The notes beneath the pieces are model-generated. The model searched no databases. It saw only the letters and a program-made list of their open reading frames with translations, and was not told where the DNA came from. Source: Polytrichum commune (lineage: Eukaryota > Streptophyta > Polytrichopsida > Polytrichales > Polytrichaceae). Taken from it: 64,000 bases of DNA. The DNA is taken from contig OX485806.1 of NCBI GenBank assembly GCA_950295325.1, forward strand, positions 1,426,001 through 1,490,000, given 5' to 3'. The position numbers and the translations under genes are program-made. Each line of letters begins with the position of its first letter. Position 1 is the stretch's first letter. This document shows, piece after piece, positions 1 to 11,800 of this stretch.

Positions 1-39
1 CATTGAACAAAAAAAATTACATGTGATAATGAAATACAA

Positions 40-1502
40 TTAGGCAAGTGTGGCCCCTTTCAATTTCCATAAGTGCTCAATGAGGTCACCTCGTGGAGAG
101 AAATGTGTGTCAAAATTCTCTATGGCTATAGTACTTGACACCAGATTGTCAAATGTCAATCCCCGCTTTACCGGCATTGCACCATCCATCAAATCTGGAA
201 TCAAATCCTCTAACCCCTCCACATCCCTCTCATCATCCAGTATCATATTATGTAAAATGCAACATGCAAACATGATGTCATAAATAACATCCATGCTCCA
301 AAAATGGCAGGGATTTTTGATGATTGCAAATCGTGCCTGAAGGACTCCAAAGCAACGCTCAACATCTTTGCGCACTGCTTCCTGGCGGGATGCGATATGG
401 GCTCTCTTCTCATCCTCTGGCAAATGTATGCTTTGTACAAAACATGACCACTCGGGATATATGCCATCCGTGAGAAGGTAAAACCGGTCATACTCCTTCA
501 ACACCATATTCAAAAATTTGGGAGATTTCCAGTCTCCCAATTTGATGACAGTTTAGGTGGAGTCAACCTAAAATGTACCTAGTGGGTACATTTTAGGTCG
601 ACTCCACCTAAACTGTATTTTCCCAAAATCATGGAATTTTCCCAAAATTTCGAATATGGTGTTCTTCCCGTTGATCTCAAAGTGGTGGTCACGAGCCACA
701 CTAGTGAGCATATTGTGAATGAGAGGAGAACGATCTAGGACATTTAGATCATTGTTGGAACCAGGGAGACCAAAAAAAACATGCCAAATGTGCAAGTCTT
801 TATCAGCTATGGCCTCAAGAATAATGGACTTCTTCCCATTCCTATCCCCGTAATCCCCCTGCCACGCTACGGGACAGTTTTTCCACTCGTAGTGCATACA
901 ATCCAAGGAAGCAAACATTCCAGAAAAGCCACGATCACGATTAATAGCAAATTGCCTCTCAAAATCATCTTGATTAGGTTGCCGTAAGTGATGAGCCTCG
1001 TCCTCCTCCCTAATGGCAACACAAAATCTCTTCAATGACTCCATGGCTGTCGCTTCACTTGTGCGACAATACTCATCAGTGGCATCAGCACAAAGCCCGT
1101 ACCCTAGCATTCGAAGAGCAAAGGTGATTTTTTGGTGAGGAGATAGGCCCAAAACACCAGCGGCATCACACCTTTGAACAAAGTATGAATCCCTCCTACA
1201 AGCATCCTCCAAAATGCTCAAAAAAAGGAACGCCTCATTCGATATCGCCGTCAAAATGAGCGGGCCCCATAAACCGGGGTAGGAGAGAAATAGTTGCTCA
1301 TCATACGGAGGTGAATTGACAGCCTATCTCTATCAACGTTTGGAGTTTTCCCCAATCGAGAACCTCTAGATGTTGCACCAAACAACTCTTCATCCCTATC
1401 TTCATCCAAACCCAACACTACACTACCAATGAACTCACTCTCCTCTTCATCATCCATTATCGCGGCCCAACCAGCTTGCATCTGCTCCCTCCAGGCGTCC
1501 AT
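40..1502 (-). pseudogene. PIF/Harbinger transposase, broken copy
   Basis: The minus strand encodes a DDE_4-type Harbinger transposase closely related to the intact one at 30934-32229. Shared blocks include FASLDCMHYEWKNCPVAWQG (first catalytic Asp), LLTDGIYPEWSCF (second Asp) and RKDVERCFGVLQARFAI (Glu). The start MDAWREQ lies at 1502. The gene is dead in at least two ways. An in-frame TGA replaces an Arg codon after PVYGARSF near 1253, with a frame change just downstream, so N-terminal and central parts are in different frames. A foldback element at about 500-663 separates the part ending EINGK from the part starting EYDRFYLLTDG. No terminal repeats of the 30.5-kb type were found, and the left end may lie outside the window. 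Catalytic residues themselves are still readable. Confidence 0.9.
500..663. mobile_element. Foldback MITE-like insertion
   Basis: An almost complete inverted repeat. Outer arms start AACACCATATTC on the left and end GAATATGGTGTT on the right, about 65% alike. The inner part, 548-616, is a hairpin with 32-bp arms, one mismatch and a 5-base loop. It sits inside the Harbinger transposase frame and so arrived after it. I could not find a clean target-site duplication, so the superfamily is open. Confidence 0.7.
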
Positions 1503-2016
1503 TTCGCAAAACTGCCCACCGAACAACAAACGAAGAGCAAAAAAAAAAACAAAAAAAAACCCAAAAAACTTCAGCCACACTTCTGTGCTGAAGAACTGGC
1601 GAAGAGTCGTGATTGCGGATTTGAAGTGGTGGACACCAAGTTCAGCAAGTGATGGACACCGAGTTCAGAGTTCAACAAGTGATGGACACTTGGATTCACG
1701 TTGGATTCAGCATGGTCTTGAGTAATGTGGATACGACACGTGAAAACATTCTTCCAAAAAATAATCAACTTGTGTCAAACCAGAGAGCAGCCGACGGTAG
1801 TGGGATTCAGAGCTGCAACCTGACCCTGAAACCTCAGATTCTCAAAACTCTGTTCCCCGATTCGAGGTCTTGGTTTTCATTGTTCAACTCGGAAATGAGC
1901 AAAAAACGGAAATTTTTGAGTCTTCAGGTCTGAATTTGCTACAGAACCCCACATGCTGTAATTTGTGAAATTGAGTCATCTAACATGCTTCGCTAACTTC
2001 CTCAGCGAATTGATAG
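1503..2016. other. Non-coding stretch upstream of the Harbinger pseudogene
   Basis: No supportable gene. It contains A-rich runs near 1540-1560 and three degenerate copies of AGTGATGGACAC / CAAGTGATGGACAC between 1625 and 1690. It may include the remains of the element's 5' end. Confidence 0.5.
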
Positions 2017-2317
2017 GATGGCAGTGGATTGACATCGGTGAACACATCAACGGCTGGCACCCTACCAACAATGGCATCTGAGTTACCTATAGAGTCTGCG
2101 CCTGACGTCCAAGGGATGAGCTCTGAAGGTCGAAACAATGTTGTGCAAGTTGACAACATTGAAGATGCGGGAGGGGTGAAGGAATCTGAATCTAATCAAA
2201 CTCCTAAGGGATGTGTGTCACCTCAGTCTACTACGCCTGATATCGTCGAAAATAAGCCTAATATGGGCGATTTGCAAAATGAGAGCGGAAGTGAGCATAT
2301 GTGTGAACATAGATCTC
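2017..2317 (+). other. Possible exon cut by an hAT insertion
   Basis: An open frame with balanced amino-acid content (MASELPIESAPDVQG, GCVSPQSTTPDIVENKP) but no recognised domain. A possible acceptor (TTGATAG) precedes it at 2016. It runs into the hAT element at 2318. If the element and one copy of its 8-bp duplication are removed, the frame continues four codons to a donor-like CAAAG/GTAGAC at about 2979. There is no ATG that clearly starts it, so if real it is an internal exon. Nothing further ties it to a gene. Confidence 0.25.
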
Positions 2318-2967
2318 CAGGGTTGTCTATCCCGCCGTTATGACGGTGTCGTGCCATCATGATGTGTCGTGTCGTGACGGACCCCTCCGTCACGACACAA
2401 TAGGGTCCACGTAGGGTCAACATAGGGGGAACGGAGTAGGGTGGGTAAAATACTTACCTTCTTGCCAAAGTGGCGTCCTATGTGGTAGAAAACGCCGACG
2501 TGGACGTGGATATGCCTAACGCCAGGTAAACCATTTTGCCATTCTGTTTACCATTTTGTTAAAATCAAAGTAGTAAAAAACGACTAAGGAGGGTGTGGGG
2601 CGGACGGGGGAGGGGGGTGGGGCGGACGGGGGGGGGGGGGGAACGGGGCGGACGGGGGGGAATGGGGTGGGAACGGGGTGGAAACGCGGGGGCGGACGGG
2701 GGGGAACGGGGGCGGGAACGGGGGTTGGATCGGGGGCTAGTAATTTTTTCCCCACTTTACCTGTACTTTGTTGACATGTCATCACACATGGACATCTTAC
2801 ATCCTACGTGTCCGAAATGGGGTAATGTAATTACACACAAAATTCGGTAAAATTCAAGTCCGTCAGGATAAAGACAGCATCCGGCATAATGTCGTGACAG
2901 ATACGTGTTGTGACGGCACGACATTATGCCGAGATTAGCCTCCGTCATGACACAATAGACAACCCTG
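2318..2967. mobile_element. Non-autonomous hAT element
   Basis: The termini are CAGGGTTGTCTAT at 2318-2330 and its exact complement at 2955-2967. They are flanked by an 8-bp direct repeat TAGATCTC (2310-2317 and 2968-2975). CAGGG ends and an 8-bp duplication are the hallmarks of the hAT superfamily. Subterminal parts are rich in CGTGACGG / CCGTCACGAC inverted motifs (2340-2400 and 2890-2950). There is no transposase frame. The middle is a long G-rich tract listed separately. Confidence 0.9.
2590..2745 (+). repeat. G-rich tract inside the hAT element
   Basis: Repeated (G)4-12 runs with the recurring motif GGGGCGGACGGGG and a uninterrupted run of about 12 G. It has strong potential for G-quadruplex formation on the plus strand. 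Open frames across it on either strand are low-complexity (Gly/Arg or Pro) and are not called as genes. Confidence 0.8.
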
Positions 2968-2975
2968 TAGATCTC

Positions 2976-3991
2976 AAAGGTAGACCAGATACACGCTTAA
3001 GCACTTAACAAAGGGAATGGAACTCCCAAATCTTCGAAACTTGTAGACTCCAGAGGCAAAATGTTCCGAAGTGCTCCGAAGTGCTTCGAAGTGATCCGAA
3101 GTGGTGTCGACAGAGGCCACGTGGCCGCGGTGGAGGTCGGAGGCGTCAGGGTAGTGAGGACCGGTGGGGGCCCGGTACTGTAGGCCGGAATATCTCCGGT
3201 TTGGGGGCCTGTACACAGTTCACCGGGTCCCGGCTTGTTGAGGACCGGTGTGGATGCTTTAAGCCTAACAACTTAAAGGCTCACAAAATCAATTGAACTA
3301 ATCCTAGCAGATTCCCTCTAACCTAAAGTATTAACAAAATTCTTTAAATCAACTTCAATCAAAGCTCTAGAGTTTGCACATTTTTTATATATTTTTTGTT
3401 TTAATTCAATTAAATTTCTAAGTTTTAATAACTTCTAATGCAAAAGCACATGTGGGCACATTAACTTGGGCTCATACTGTGTTACAAGGAGTCTGCTGGA
3501 TTCATGTTGGCTTAACTTGCTGATGTCATATTTTTTCTAGTTAGATCTTGTTAATAGCTTTCCAATGGTGTAAGGAAAGCCCATATCCAAGTAGTAACGA
3601 ATTTACTATGAATTGTTGAAGTTGGATAGGTGGATTGGACAGATCGGGTGAATCGACCTCGCACTTCCAACTCTTATAACTTTTGTATTTCTTACCCGAT
3701 TAAAGTGATTTTTAGATCGTTGGAAAGATAATTACGTGCACTAAGTAAATGTGTTATGCTTAGGCCTAAATTACAGTACAAAAGAAACAATTGATATTTT
3801 AATTGTTAACTAATGTAAGCCTTACAATCAAACTAGTTACAAGAAAGGAGGCAAGGTCGACGTCCGGGATGTGAAGCAAAGAAGGTGGTAGCAACTCGGC
3901 CTACATCAAGCCCAATCAACCGAGGAGGATTCAGGTAAATTAACTAACCCTAGCCTTCCGTTTAGGGTTGGAGGGAGCGCGGCTAAGGTAT
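2976..3991. other. Non-coding spacer between hAT and CACTA
   Basis: No gene seen. Positions 3064-3103 hold four copies of a 10-bp unit (TCCGAAGTGC-like). The stretch 3540-3780 resembles untranslated retroelement sequence but has no diagnostic ends. Confidence 0.5.
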
Positions 3992-4619
3992 CACTAAAAC
4001 AAATTGGGTATTTTGTGACTAGGGAAATGTGACTGGGGATGACTAGTAACTACAGGGAGTCACATTTGGCCAGGCCTCGACCTTTGGGGGGGACGAAATT
4101 CAAAAATATGACTTGCAGTCATATTTTACTGTAGTATTCGGCAAATGTATTGTATACGGCGTATGGGAACGACATGTGCTTTCATAGGGAACGACGGGGA
4201 ACGTGTATGGTGGACGCCCAGTCATATGTGGGAGTCACATTTTTGTATGAGTCATATTCTTCAGTCACATTTTGACGAGGGCCATTTTTTTCTTTTTTTT
4301 GGGCAGCCCTTGAGAATGTAGGCTACCCTAGACGGGCTGCTTGTGTTTTTGCCCATGACTCATTATCTAGTATTATGGCTAGGGGTATTTATTTAATAAT
4401 GACAATTTTTGGTCAAAATTAAATACTTTTTGTTCTACAGTATGAACGGCAATAAAAATTGGGAATGGCCCATGTTTAGTTATTGAATAATTAATTGATT
4501 GATTTTTTAGAGGAATATAGGGGGGAAATTTGTCATAGGACCCCTCACAGAAGTCCACAGGACACGTGTAGCTCAACGAGGATGATTTCTTATAGGATGT
4601 GTACCTCAATGAGGATGAC

Positions 4620-4870
4620 TTCAACCCAAAATGGTTCATCCATTGACCAAATCCATACCTTCTCTTGTTAGCAACTTGCAATGAAATATTGTCATGGATG
4701 ATTGAAATTTGGATGAAAAGTCACTTGGTAAGTGACAGTATTTGCAACACTGTAAATCTATAATCCCCCAAAATATACAAGAAACAACAAATAATGTTGG
4801 GTTAACATTTTGTGTTGGTGACATTACACTGCGGTTTAAAATTAGTATTGAGCAAGACAATTAGAATTGG
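4620..4870 (-). repeat. Copy of the 24.95-kb repeat, inverted
   Basis: The minus strand here matches 24975-25220 on the plus strand. Translations used only as a guide read CYLPSDFSIQ versus CHLPSDFSSK and NPTLFVV versus HPTLFVI. It is probably a nested fragment of the same small element, inserted in or carried by the CACTA element. It is not a gene. Confidence 0.65.
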
Positions 4871-4973
4871 TGACACCAAATATCATTATTGGTCTAGCTC
4901 CCCGAACCTGGTGTGTAGTAAGGCCGACCGTCAGGGATCCGACCCTCGCCTAGGTTAGGAACCAGGTTCGGCA

Positions 4974-4982
4974 AAACCCTAA
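4974..4982 (+). promoter_or_regulatory. Telo-box upstream of RPS11
   Basis: AAACCCTAA lies about 107 bp before the RPS11 start codon. Telo-boxes of this form are typical of plant ribosomal protein promoters. A pyrimidine-rich stretch follows (TCTCTTCTTG, CTCTTTCCTC at 4994-5035), as expected around a plant ribosomal-protein transcription start. Its presence shows that the promoter travelled with the gene. Confidence 0.7.
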
Positions 4983-5088
4983 GAGATTGCGAGTCTCTTC
5001 TTGTGCATCGTTTGCCTAGGTGTCGCTCTTTCCTCGCGCGGGCTTAATTGCTGCTCAGTTGAGCTTGCAATAGCCAGCAGCGGTAGCC

Positions 5089-6943
5089 ATGGCTGAGCAG
5101 GCGCGTTTGCGCTTTGTATCTCAAATTCCTTATAATTGTAACATCCATATCTATGTGAGCGCTCACCAATTTATTGTGATTCTTGCAGACTGAGAGATCC
5201 TTCTTGAAGCAACCTAAGGTGTTTCTCAGGTATACCGAACATTCCTCCTCTTAAACCAGCAACATTTATCGATCTCCCTTCAAAATTTTGGAAGCATGAT
5301 GCTCAGAGGATCTCTAGTCACTTTGTTAAGATAGTCACTCTGAGAGGATTGTTCGCACTTTGGTGTTGTGATATGTGAATTGGTGTGTGTGTGCAGCACC
5401 AAGAGGTCAGCAAAGGGGAAAGCACCAGGGAAGGCTGGATCACGATTCTGGAAAAGTGTTGCTCTTGGCTTCAAGACCCCCCGTGAAGCAATTGAAGGTC
5501 GGGCTTGATATTGAGGCATAGACGCAACAGGTAGCATATTCGCAGCTGAGAAGCATCTCATCTGAGTGAATTATTTCCAGTTGTCGTGGTTTCTCGTGGA
5601 CAGAGCGAGTCTCCATAATGATCAATTTTTAGTTTCGCCATGTGTGATTAACTTGGCGAGTGGATGGCACATCTGAGCAGATTTTCAGTTTTTTTGACTG
5701 ATAGATTGTTCTCAGCTACTTGGTGGAATCGACATCATTTCCACGAATGCACACTCATTTACTAGGTCGCTGCGATTTGTGCAGGCACCTACATTGATAG
5801 GAAGTGCCCATTCACTAGCAATGTATGCATCCGAGGACGCATTCTGACTGGAACTGTGAACTGCGCAAAGATGACTCGCACCATCATTGTGCGCCGAGAT
5901 TACCTTCACTTCGTTAGGAAATACCACAGGTCAGTTTTTCCTCACAATCAACCTCTTGTCTGGAAGTTCTGATTGTCAAGGGATTCAGACGTGAGCAGCG
6001 TGAAACCTAGTTTCATTGGTAGATTCTGGAATTCGTTTGACGAAATTTGGCCTTTGTTACCCTGTGCAACCTCTGCAATCCCAGAGGTATTGCAATTTGC
6101 CCTGAGTTGCAAATACTTTTATTGATACTAAATCCAACTTTCAGTGATCTGACATCATTGTTGCAGGCGACGACATTCTAGGGTTAGTACATATTTGCAG
6201 ATTTGTTTTTAAGCATCCTGTATTTTCATGCTCAAAGTGACTTCTGGTCTGATACATCCGGAGGCTGGTCAATTATAATATACCGAGGACCATATTGTAG
6301 TATGTTTCTGTGAAGTTGTAATCAATAAGGATCATCTGTAATATGAATTCCTGATTTGTGTAGGTACGAGAAGAGGCATTCAAACCTGTCAGCTCATGTA
6401 TCACATGCTTTTCGAGTAAAGGAAGGTGATAAGGTCATCATTGGGCAATGCTGGTACTTCGTTTTGTTTCCTCTGGGCAGATTAACTGCTGAAGTCCTTT
6501 CACTATTGTTACTTGTATTTTCTTGAAGGCAGTATAAGAACACAACGACTTGAACATTATGGTTCTATTCCCTTTGCATTATTTGTAGTTACAGTGCTGG
6601 TGTAGGTATTGCTGCATGTGTTTGGATCTGTATTATTTCTGATAGTACTTTGTGTATTTAAAATTTAAGTTTGTCAAATGGTATGTGTAAAATAAGGTAA
6701 GGGGTTGTTGACACAATGTTTTGTGGGATTTTTTTCAGGCCATTGTCTAAAATTGTGAGATTCAACGTGTTGAAAGTGATCCCAATGGGAGCTTCTGATG
6801 GCCTATGGAAGCAATTGCGGCTATCTCGAATGATTGAAACTTGGCTTTTACAATTAGATAGTTTGGATATTGAATGTAAATGTGGCAGAGACTCCCCTAT
6901 TGATGGATATGTTTCGAGATATTTAATGATAAAATATTATTGA
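5089..6943 (+). CDS. RPS11: 40S ribosomal protein S11 (uS17), captured copy with altered C-terminus
   Basis: uS17 binds 18S rRNA in the small ribosomal subunit. I can assemble six exons: 5089-5100, 5189-5229, 5397-5497, 5785-5929, 6364-6453 and 6739-6943, with consistent phases and no internal stop (197 aa). Diagnostic blocks in order are [96 protein letters not shown] and [13 protein letters not shown]. Oddities: the first intron has a GC donor (CAG/GCGCGT). The conserved Arg in GQCRPLSK is now Trp at the exon 5-6 junction. After KVIPMGAS the usual short tail is replaced by about 55 unrelated residues, against a usual length near 160 aa. The whole gene lies between CACTA ends, so this is a transduplicated copy. 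It may be transcribed; whether its protein works is unclear. Confidence 0.88.
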
Positions 6944-7523
6944 ATATATTCTCTTTTTATTTGGTTCAATCATGTAACGCATGACTTGGATGCAAAAATA
7001 TGACTTAAATGCAAAAATATGATTTGAATGCGTCGCATGACTTGAATACAAAAATATGATTTGAATGCATCGAATGTATTTGAAATGTGACTGAGCCACA
7101 AAAACATGACTACAAGCAATGATAAACCTAGTAGTCACATTCCACGTGGTCTGTCACGTCGACCAAATTATGACTTGTCACAATCATATTACACGTCAGC
7201 AAAAAAACATGACTACACATAGTCACATACCACGTCGGATTGGTTTTTTTTTCTGCCCGGGCAAGTAAAAAAAAACACGAGCTCCAAGGCCAGTCAAAGC
7301 ATACCCCACGTGCTGTAGGGATCGTAGATCCTGTTATTTTATATGCCCAAACTACCATATATATTCATATGACTGATGTCCGAAGCGATTCGTCGGTAAT
7401 GACTAGACCCAATCACCGCGCGCATCATCCTCCTCCGGTACCTCATCAGTCATATTTTGGGATTTTATGACTTAAAGCAGTCATATATTGTAGTCATAAA
7501 ATATGCATTTTGTTCTAGTGTAT

Positions 7524-8644
7524 GTATCTCTAAACCCACTCACCTATCTCGTAAGGTCAAGTGACTTGATCACTTGACCGCCAAATAAATACCCAACTTC
7601 ATTGTTCTTGGGCCCCTTGGTATATTTTGTAGTAGTAGTTTTATTTATTAGCAAGTTTCGTATATGGTAAGTCAGATTAATCACTGACACGACCACTCTG
7701 AATGTTGTTGGTGGAAAAATGAAATTAATGACCTGCGAATTCATTATTATGTTGTTGGCCCATAGATTGGGAGTAATGGCCCCAATTTATGAAGATTGTG
7801 CAACATGTTGTCCGTCACCCTAGTCCCATTAAGTTGCATTTCGTAGTCTATCCAGTGTAAACACATTTAACAATTAAAACATACAAAACAAATCGTAAAC
7901 CCTTGTTGGCAAGAGACCCGAATCGGAAACTTAATTCGGTAGGTTGACACCACCCTTCAGACCAATAAAATCCGAAAGGTTTGAGATGTCACCTGACCTT
8001 CAAAGGATCCGCACGAGGCCTTAGAAGGTTCCGAGCTAAGGGGTGCACCAACCAGGTAAGGGGTAATACCTAATATATGAATATAATAAGGTAGGATGTA
8101 CAACCAAAATTAACTAAATAAGAAGAAACTTGTGTGAAAGGTGAGACTTAAGCCAAGTTCCCCCGGTTAGAAAATTAAATATAACTAAGTAAAGAAATAG
8201 AAAGAATTGAATGGTCCATCAAATCGTCGTTATTCCGTTCATTGAGCTAGGGTAGTATGAGTCACATCCGGTTGGTGTGTATCAAAACCACCATAATTCA
8301 CACATTTGGATTGCCTTGGTTTCAAGGCTGGTGCGTCTGCGCGTAGAATAGGTTGTAGGTTAAGGTTAGAACTAGATACGAAATTGGTTAGTGGAGTTTA
8401 GAGCCACACTAGTAAAAAACTAAGGTCCAACTTCCGGAGGTACTATAACGCATATTTAATTTCCCTAAAAAATCTAAGTATTCACGTTATACACCTATCA
8501 TCTGGGTTCGGTTTGGGCACCTGCAAGTGCAGGCCACCTTCACCGAAGGGCTTGTGTGATACTTTTAGGCTCCCTCGAAAGGGGGTGGCCCAAAAGTACC
8601 ACAAAGACAAATAACGTGAAGGATTAGCATATAAAAACCGGTAT
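7524..8644. other. Non-coding stretch
   Basis: No gene supported. AT-rich, with a short imperfect hairpin near 8530-8600 (CACCTTCACCGAAGG and CCCTCGAAAGGGGG motifs). Confidence 0.5.
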
Positions 8645-8868
8645 TTGGTTCCAGTTTTTCACAAAGGAATTGCCTCTTCAATAATATTTTCAAAGTTTTC
8701 ATCTGGTCCCTCTAAAGCAATTCTAAGCATAGCTTCCAAATTTTTACTTCCAAGTTTGTTTCTCACTCGTGTTTTTATTAAATTTTGGACACTAAACGTC
8801 ATTTCACAAGTGGATGTTGATATACATTGTACTCTAGCCAAATCAGCAAGGACAAGCAAATTAGGATA
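8645..8868 (-). pseudogene. hAT transposase C-terminal fragment
   Basis: The minus strand reads YPNLLVLADLARVQCIS, then STCEMTFSVQNLIKTRVRNK and LEAMLRIALEGPDENFENII. This is the hAT C-terminal dimerisation pattern (YPxLxxLA...CxSTxxERxFSxxNxIKTxxRxxL...LxxLLxIxxEGP), most like the ZNF862-type plant copies. The Arg of ERxFS is Met here. Only about 75 residues of the domain remain, with no upstream catalytic part, so it is a relic. The flanking 8870-9010 holds short repeats of ACCGAACTGGACCGAGC type. Confidence 0.75.
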
Positions 8869-11800
8869 TCGGGTTTGATCGCCGTACCGAACTGGACCGA
8901 GCACTGAATTGAACCGCACCGAGCGCCAAGCAGGTGGATCGCCGCACCGAATTGGACCTTCAAACTGGACCTGCAAAACAGATGTCTCCAACTAGATCGT
9001 AGGTGGATCGCCGCATGTGGATGCATAAACAAATAGAAGCGGAAGAGCAGTAGCGAAAGAGCACATAGAGAAATCCTAGTAGGGGAGTGAGAGGAGTGAG
9101 ATACTTTGCACAAGGGACTCAAACTCCTTATACTCGTGACAGAGGGTCCTTGGGTGCTTAGAGCCTCAAAACCCTAATCGGCCCAGTGAACGGAACCAAC
9201 CCTAAATTAATTAGCCTCCATGGTTCTTGACCTTATGAGTCATGACTCTAGTACTACCCTAATAGAAATTTCCGCCCTATCCCTAGTCCCTTCGGCTACT
9301 TGCCTAAAATTTAAAAATTGGCTCGGTAAATATCCTAAAATATGATGCTTCAACCGGCTATATTGCCGATCTTTTCTCATTTGAACCGGTCAATTTCCGA
9401 CCTTAATAATTTTAAGTTGGTACCTCGTCCAAATCATTGCGAACTCATTCGGAAATTTCCAAAAAAATTCGGCTAGCTCGTAACTAAAGTTCGGTACTCC
9501 ATGCTCCCACAATATGAATGTCAAACACACAACTTTTATTCAAAGAACACGAGGTTACAAGTATTTAGAAATACTCTCTTCCCTTGTGGTCGTGCCTAGC
9601 ACAGTCACTCAATAACCATCACATCCATGCTCAAAGCACTGATCTACAACAATGAGCTACTTAACTAATGCTAAACTAGTCACTCATGGCATTAAGGCAC
9701 CACCAATTAAACATTTGGCTTGCCAATGCCCATCAATTCAATTTAATTAAGCACTCAAAACCACATCCTCAATATGGTATTTGTCAACCTAATTTTATCA
9801 GTTTTTAAGGTCCTCTCACTAACCAACCTCCCGATTAGTTTCCTTCCCTCCTCAGTCACTAATCCCCTAACACTTACTTAGATGCATAGTGTAGTTAGGT
9901 TTTTGCTATGACTGAAAACAACAAAACCCAGGGAACAAAGTCTCCAGGAAGATTGAGCTAGTGTCTATAAGGGTTGGTGTCACATTGGATTAAGGTATCT
10001 AATGACAATACATGGTTATTTTCATTCCTTACTCTCATTCATAATAAGTTGCTTTCCTTTTAGGTGTTCATTTGTGAATCTTCCGTCGTGAGTGATTCCG
10101 TCCTATCTTTAGGGAATCCTCTATCACTCTAGCTATGTCTTGACCTATTTCAGTCATGAAGCTCAATAGCTTGGCGAGTAGTCGATGGCTCAGAATCAGG
10201 ACAAAGTCCGGGGTAATGTCTTTTTGTAACTGCATAGTCTTTGCTCATCATAAATCACAATTATGATAATTCCATAATTTAATTCTTTCTTTGATCAACT
10301 TACAACCATCATGCAAGTACCGCAGAGTTAATAGCCATCATCTCCACTTCTCCAGTAAACCTGACAACTCATCTCAAAAACATCCACATTGTCAATACAC
10401 AAAACAATGCATGACAAGCTAGGCAATATCCTGTGTTAAAGTTTTTAGTTTGTTGTTGTTTACTAAAAACTTGCACTGCTTATAGTCTTACTCTTTGGTA
10501 GTAACGCCTTCTTCTTCTCTGGTAATGTCCTGACAGCCTATGGCCTACCTGCTACTGACTTCTCACCTTCGTCTCTATCTTGGCTTAGGGCCCTACCCAG
10601 GCTATACCCTTACCTCGGTAACTGCCGGGTAACGTCTATCTCTGACACTCAGGCTTCAACCTTTGAATATGGCTATGGCCACTTAATCTCTCTCTTGGTA
10701 ATGGCCTTGCTTCTCTCAAGCCTCTCAGCCTTTACTATGTCCTCTCATACTACTTGCCTCTTTTACTTCCTCTCAACATCTATCCAACTTCAGTCTCTCG
10801 ATTGGGTAATCTCTTTATCTTACTGATGAACAGGAGATCGCCCCTCTCAAGCGACTCGTCTTCTCGCTCACTAACTCTCAGATCACGGCGAATAGGTTCT
10901 TGCTTATCGCCAAGACTTTTACTTTCCGTTCCAGATTTTACATGACTTTGAAATCCCTCAGGCGATCTCCCAAGGTTCACTCGCTGGTATAGACACGAGG
11001 CTCTCACAACCTCATTGAGTCTACTTGCCCTTCTGACTATTCCATACATTCTCGGCCACTGTCCTCCACAGCTTATTGCAAATATTCTCAGAACTATCAC
11101 TCTCCGGACACTACTCTTTTAGACTATCACTCAGAGTTTTCTCCTTTATCGGCCTATCGCCCGATATATCTTTCACTTCCTGCTTCGACAAAATAGACTT
11201 TGCTCTCTCTTAGACACTTCTCATCAGACTACTCGCATGACTTACATTCGACCGACAAATTCTTACGTCATCAAGACAAGGTTTCCACTTTTCGAATATT
11301 GCTCATACTCACACACAACACAATTCGATTCTTCCAAATGCATCAAGATTATAGCACTGAAATTACAACTTTACTTCAATGTCCAAGTTCAAACTCTACC
11401 GAAGTCCGCATCTCACGGCTTCAACATACTTGCCTACTCCGCTAAATTCTGATTTAGCTGCCTAGCTAATAGGCATTCAACCTCGATCACCGAGAGTTGC
11501 TGCTCTGCCTATTGCTAATGTGGGAGTCCAAATTCGACGGAAATACAGAAATACGGATTCATTTTCTGTATTTTACCCTGCTTGTATGAGGATAATAGGG
11601 TCTCTTGGGATAAATTAATTGTACTAGGAAATAGGGCATTCTAAATCCGCCTCGCGCGATAAAAAAGGATAAAAAGGAGTATTATTACCGGTCCGTCAAA
11701 TTGGATTAGGGGGACCATTTGATCATGGTCCAAACCGCTGGTCCGGACCAAATAACGGTTGCGCCAAGATTAACCAACGGTCCGAAAGTGGCGGTTACAA

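Larger units (their letters stand above)
3992..7520. mobile_element. CACTA (EnSpm/CMC) element carrying RPS11
   Basis: The left end begins CACTAAAACAAATT and the right end, read inward, begins CACTAGAACAAAAT; about 24 of 29 terminal bases match. A 3-bp TAT duplication flanks it (3989-3991 and 7521-7523). CACTA ends with a 3-bp duplication define the superfamily. Both subterminal zones are packed with the characteristic short repeats, here GTCACAT, GTCATAT and ATATGACT (4010-4280 and 6970-7500). No transposase is present, so it is non-autonomous. Its cargo is a ribosomal protein gene with its promoter, plus a segment shared with the small element at 24951-25323. Confidence 0.9.

Noticed and set aside
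548-616. microRNA precursor
   Set aside because: The hairpin is near-perfect, but it lies within a larger inverted repeat interrupting a transposase, which fits a foldback element. There is no evidence of processing.
2516-2850. Pro-rich and Gly-rich frames across the G tract
   Set aside because: Low-complexity translation of homopolymer-like DNA inside a hAT element.
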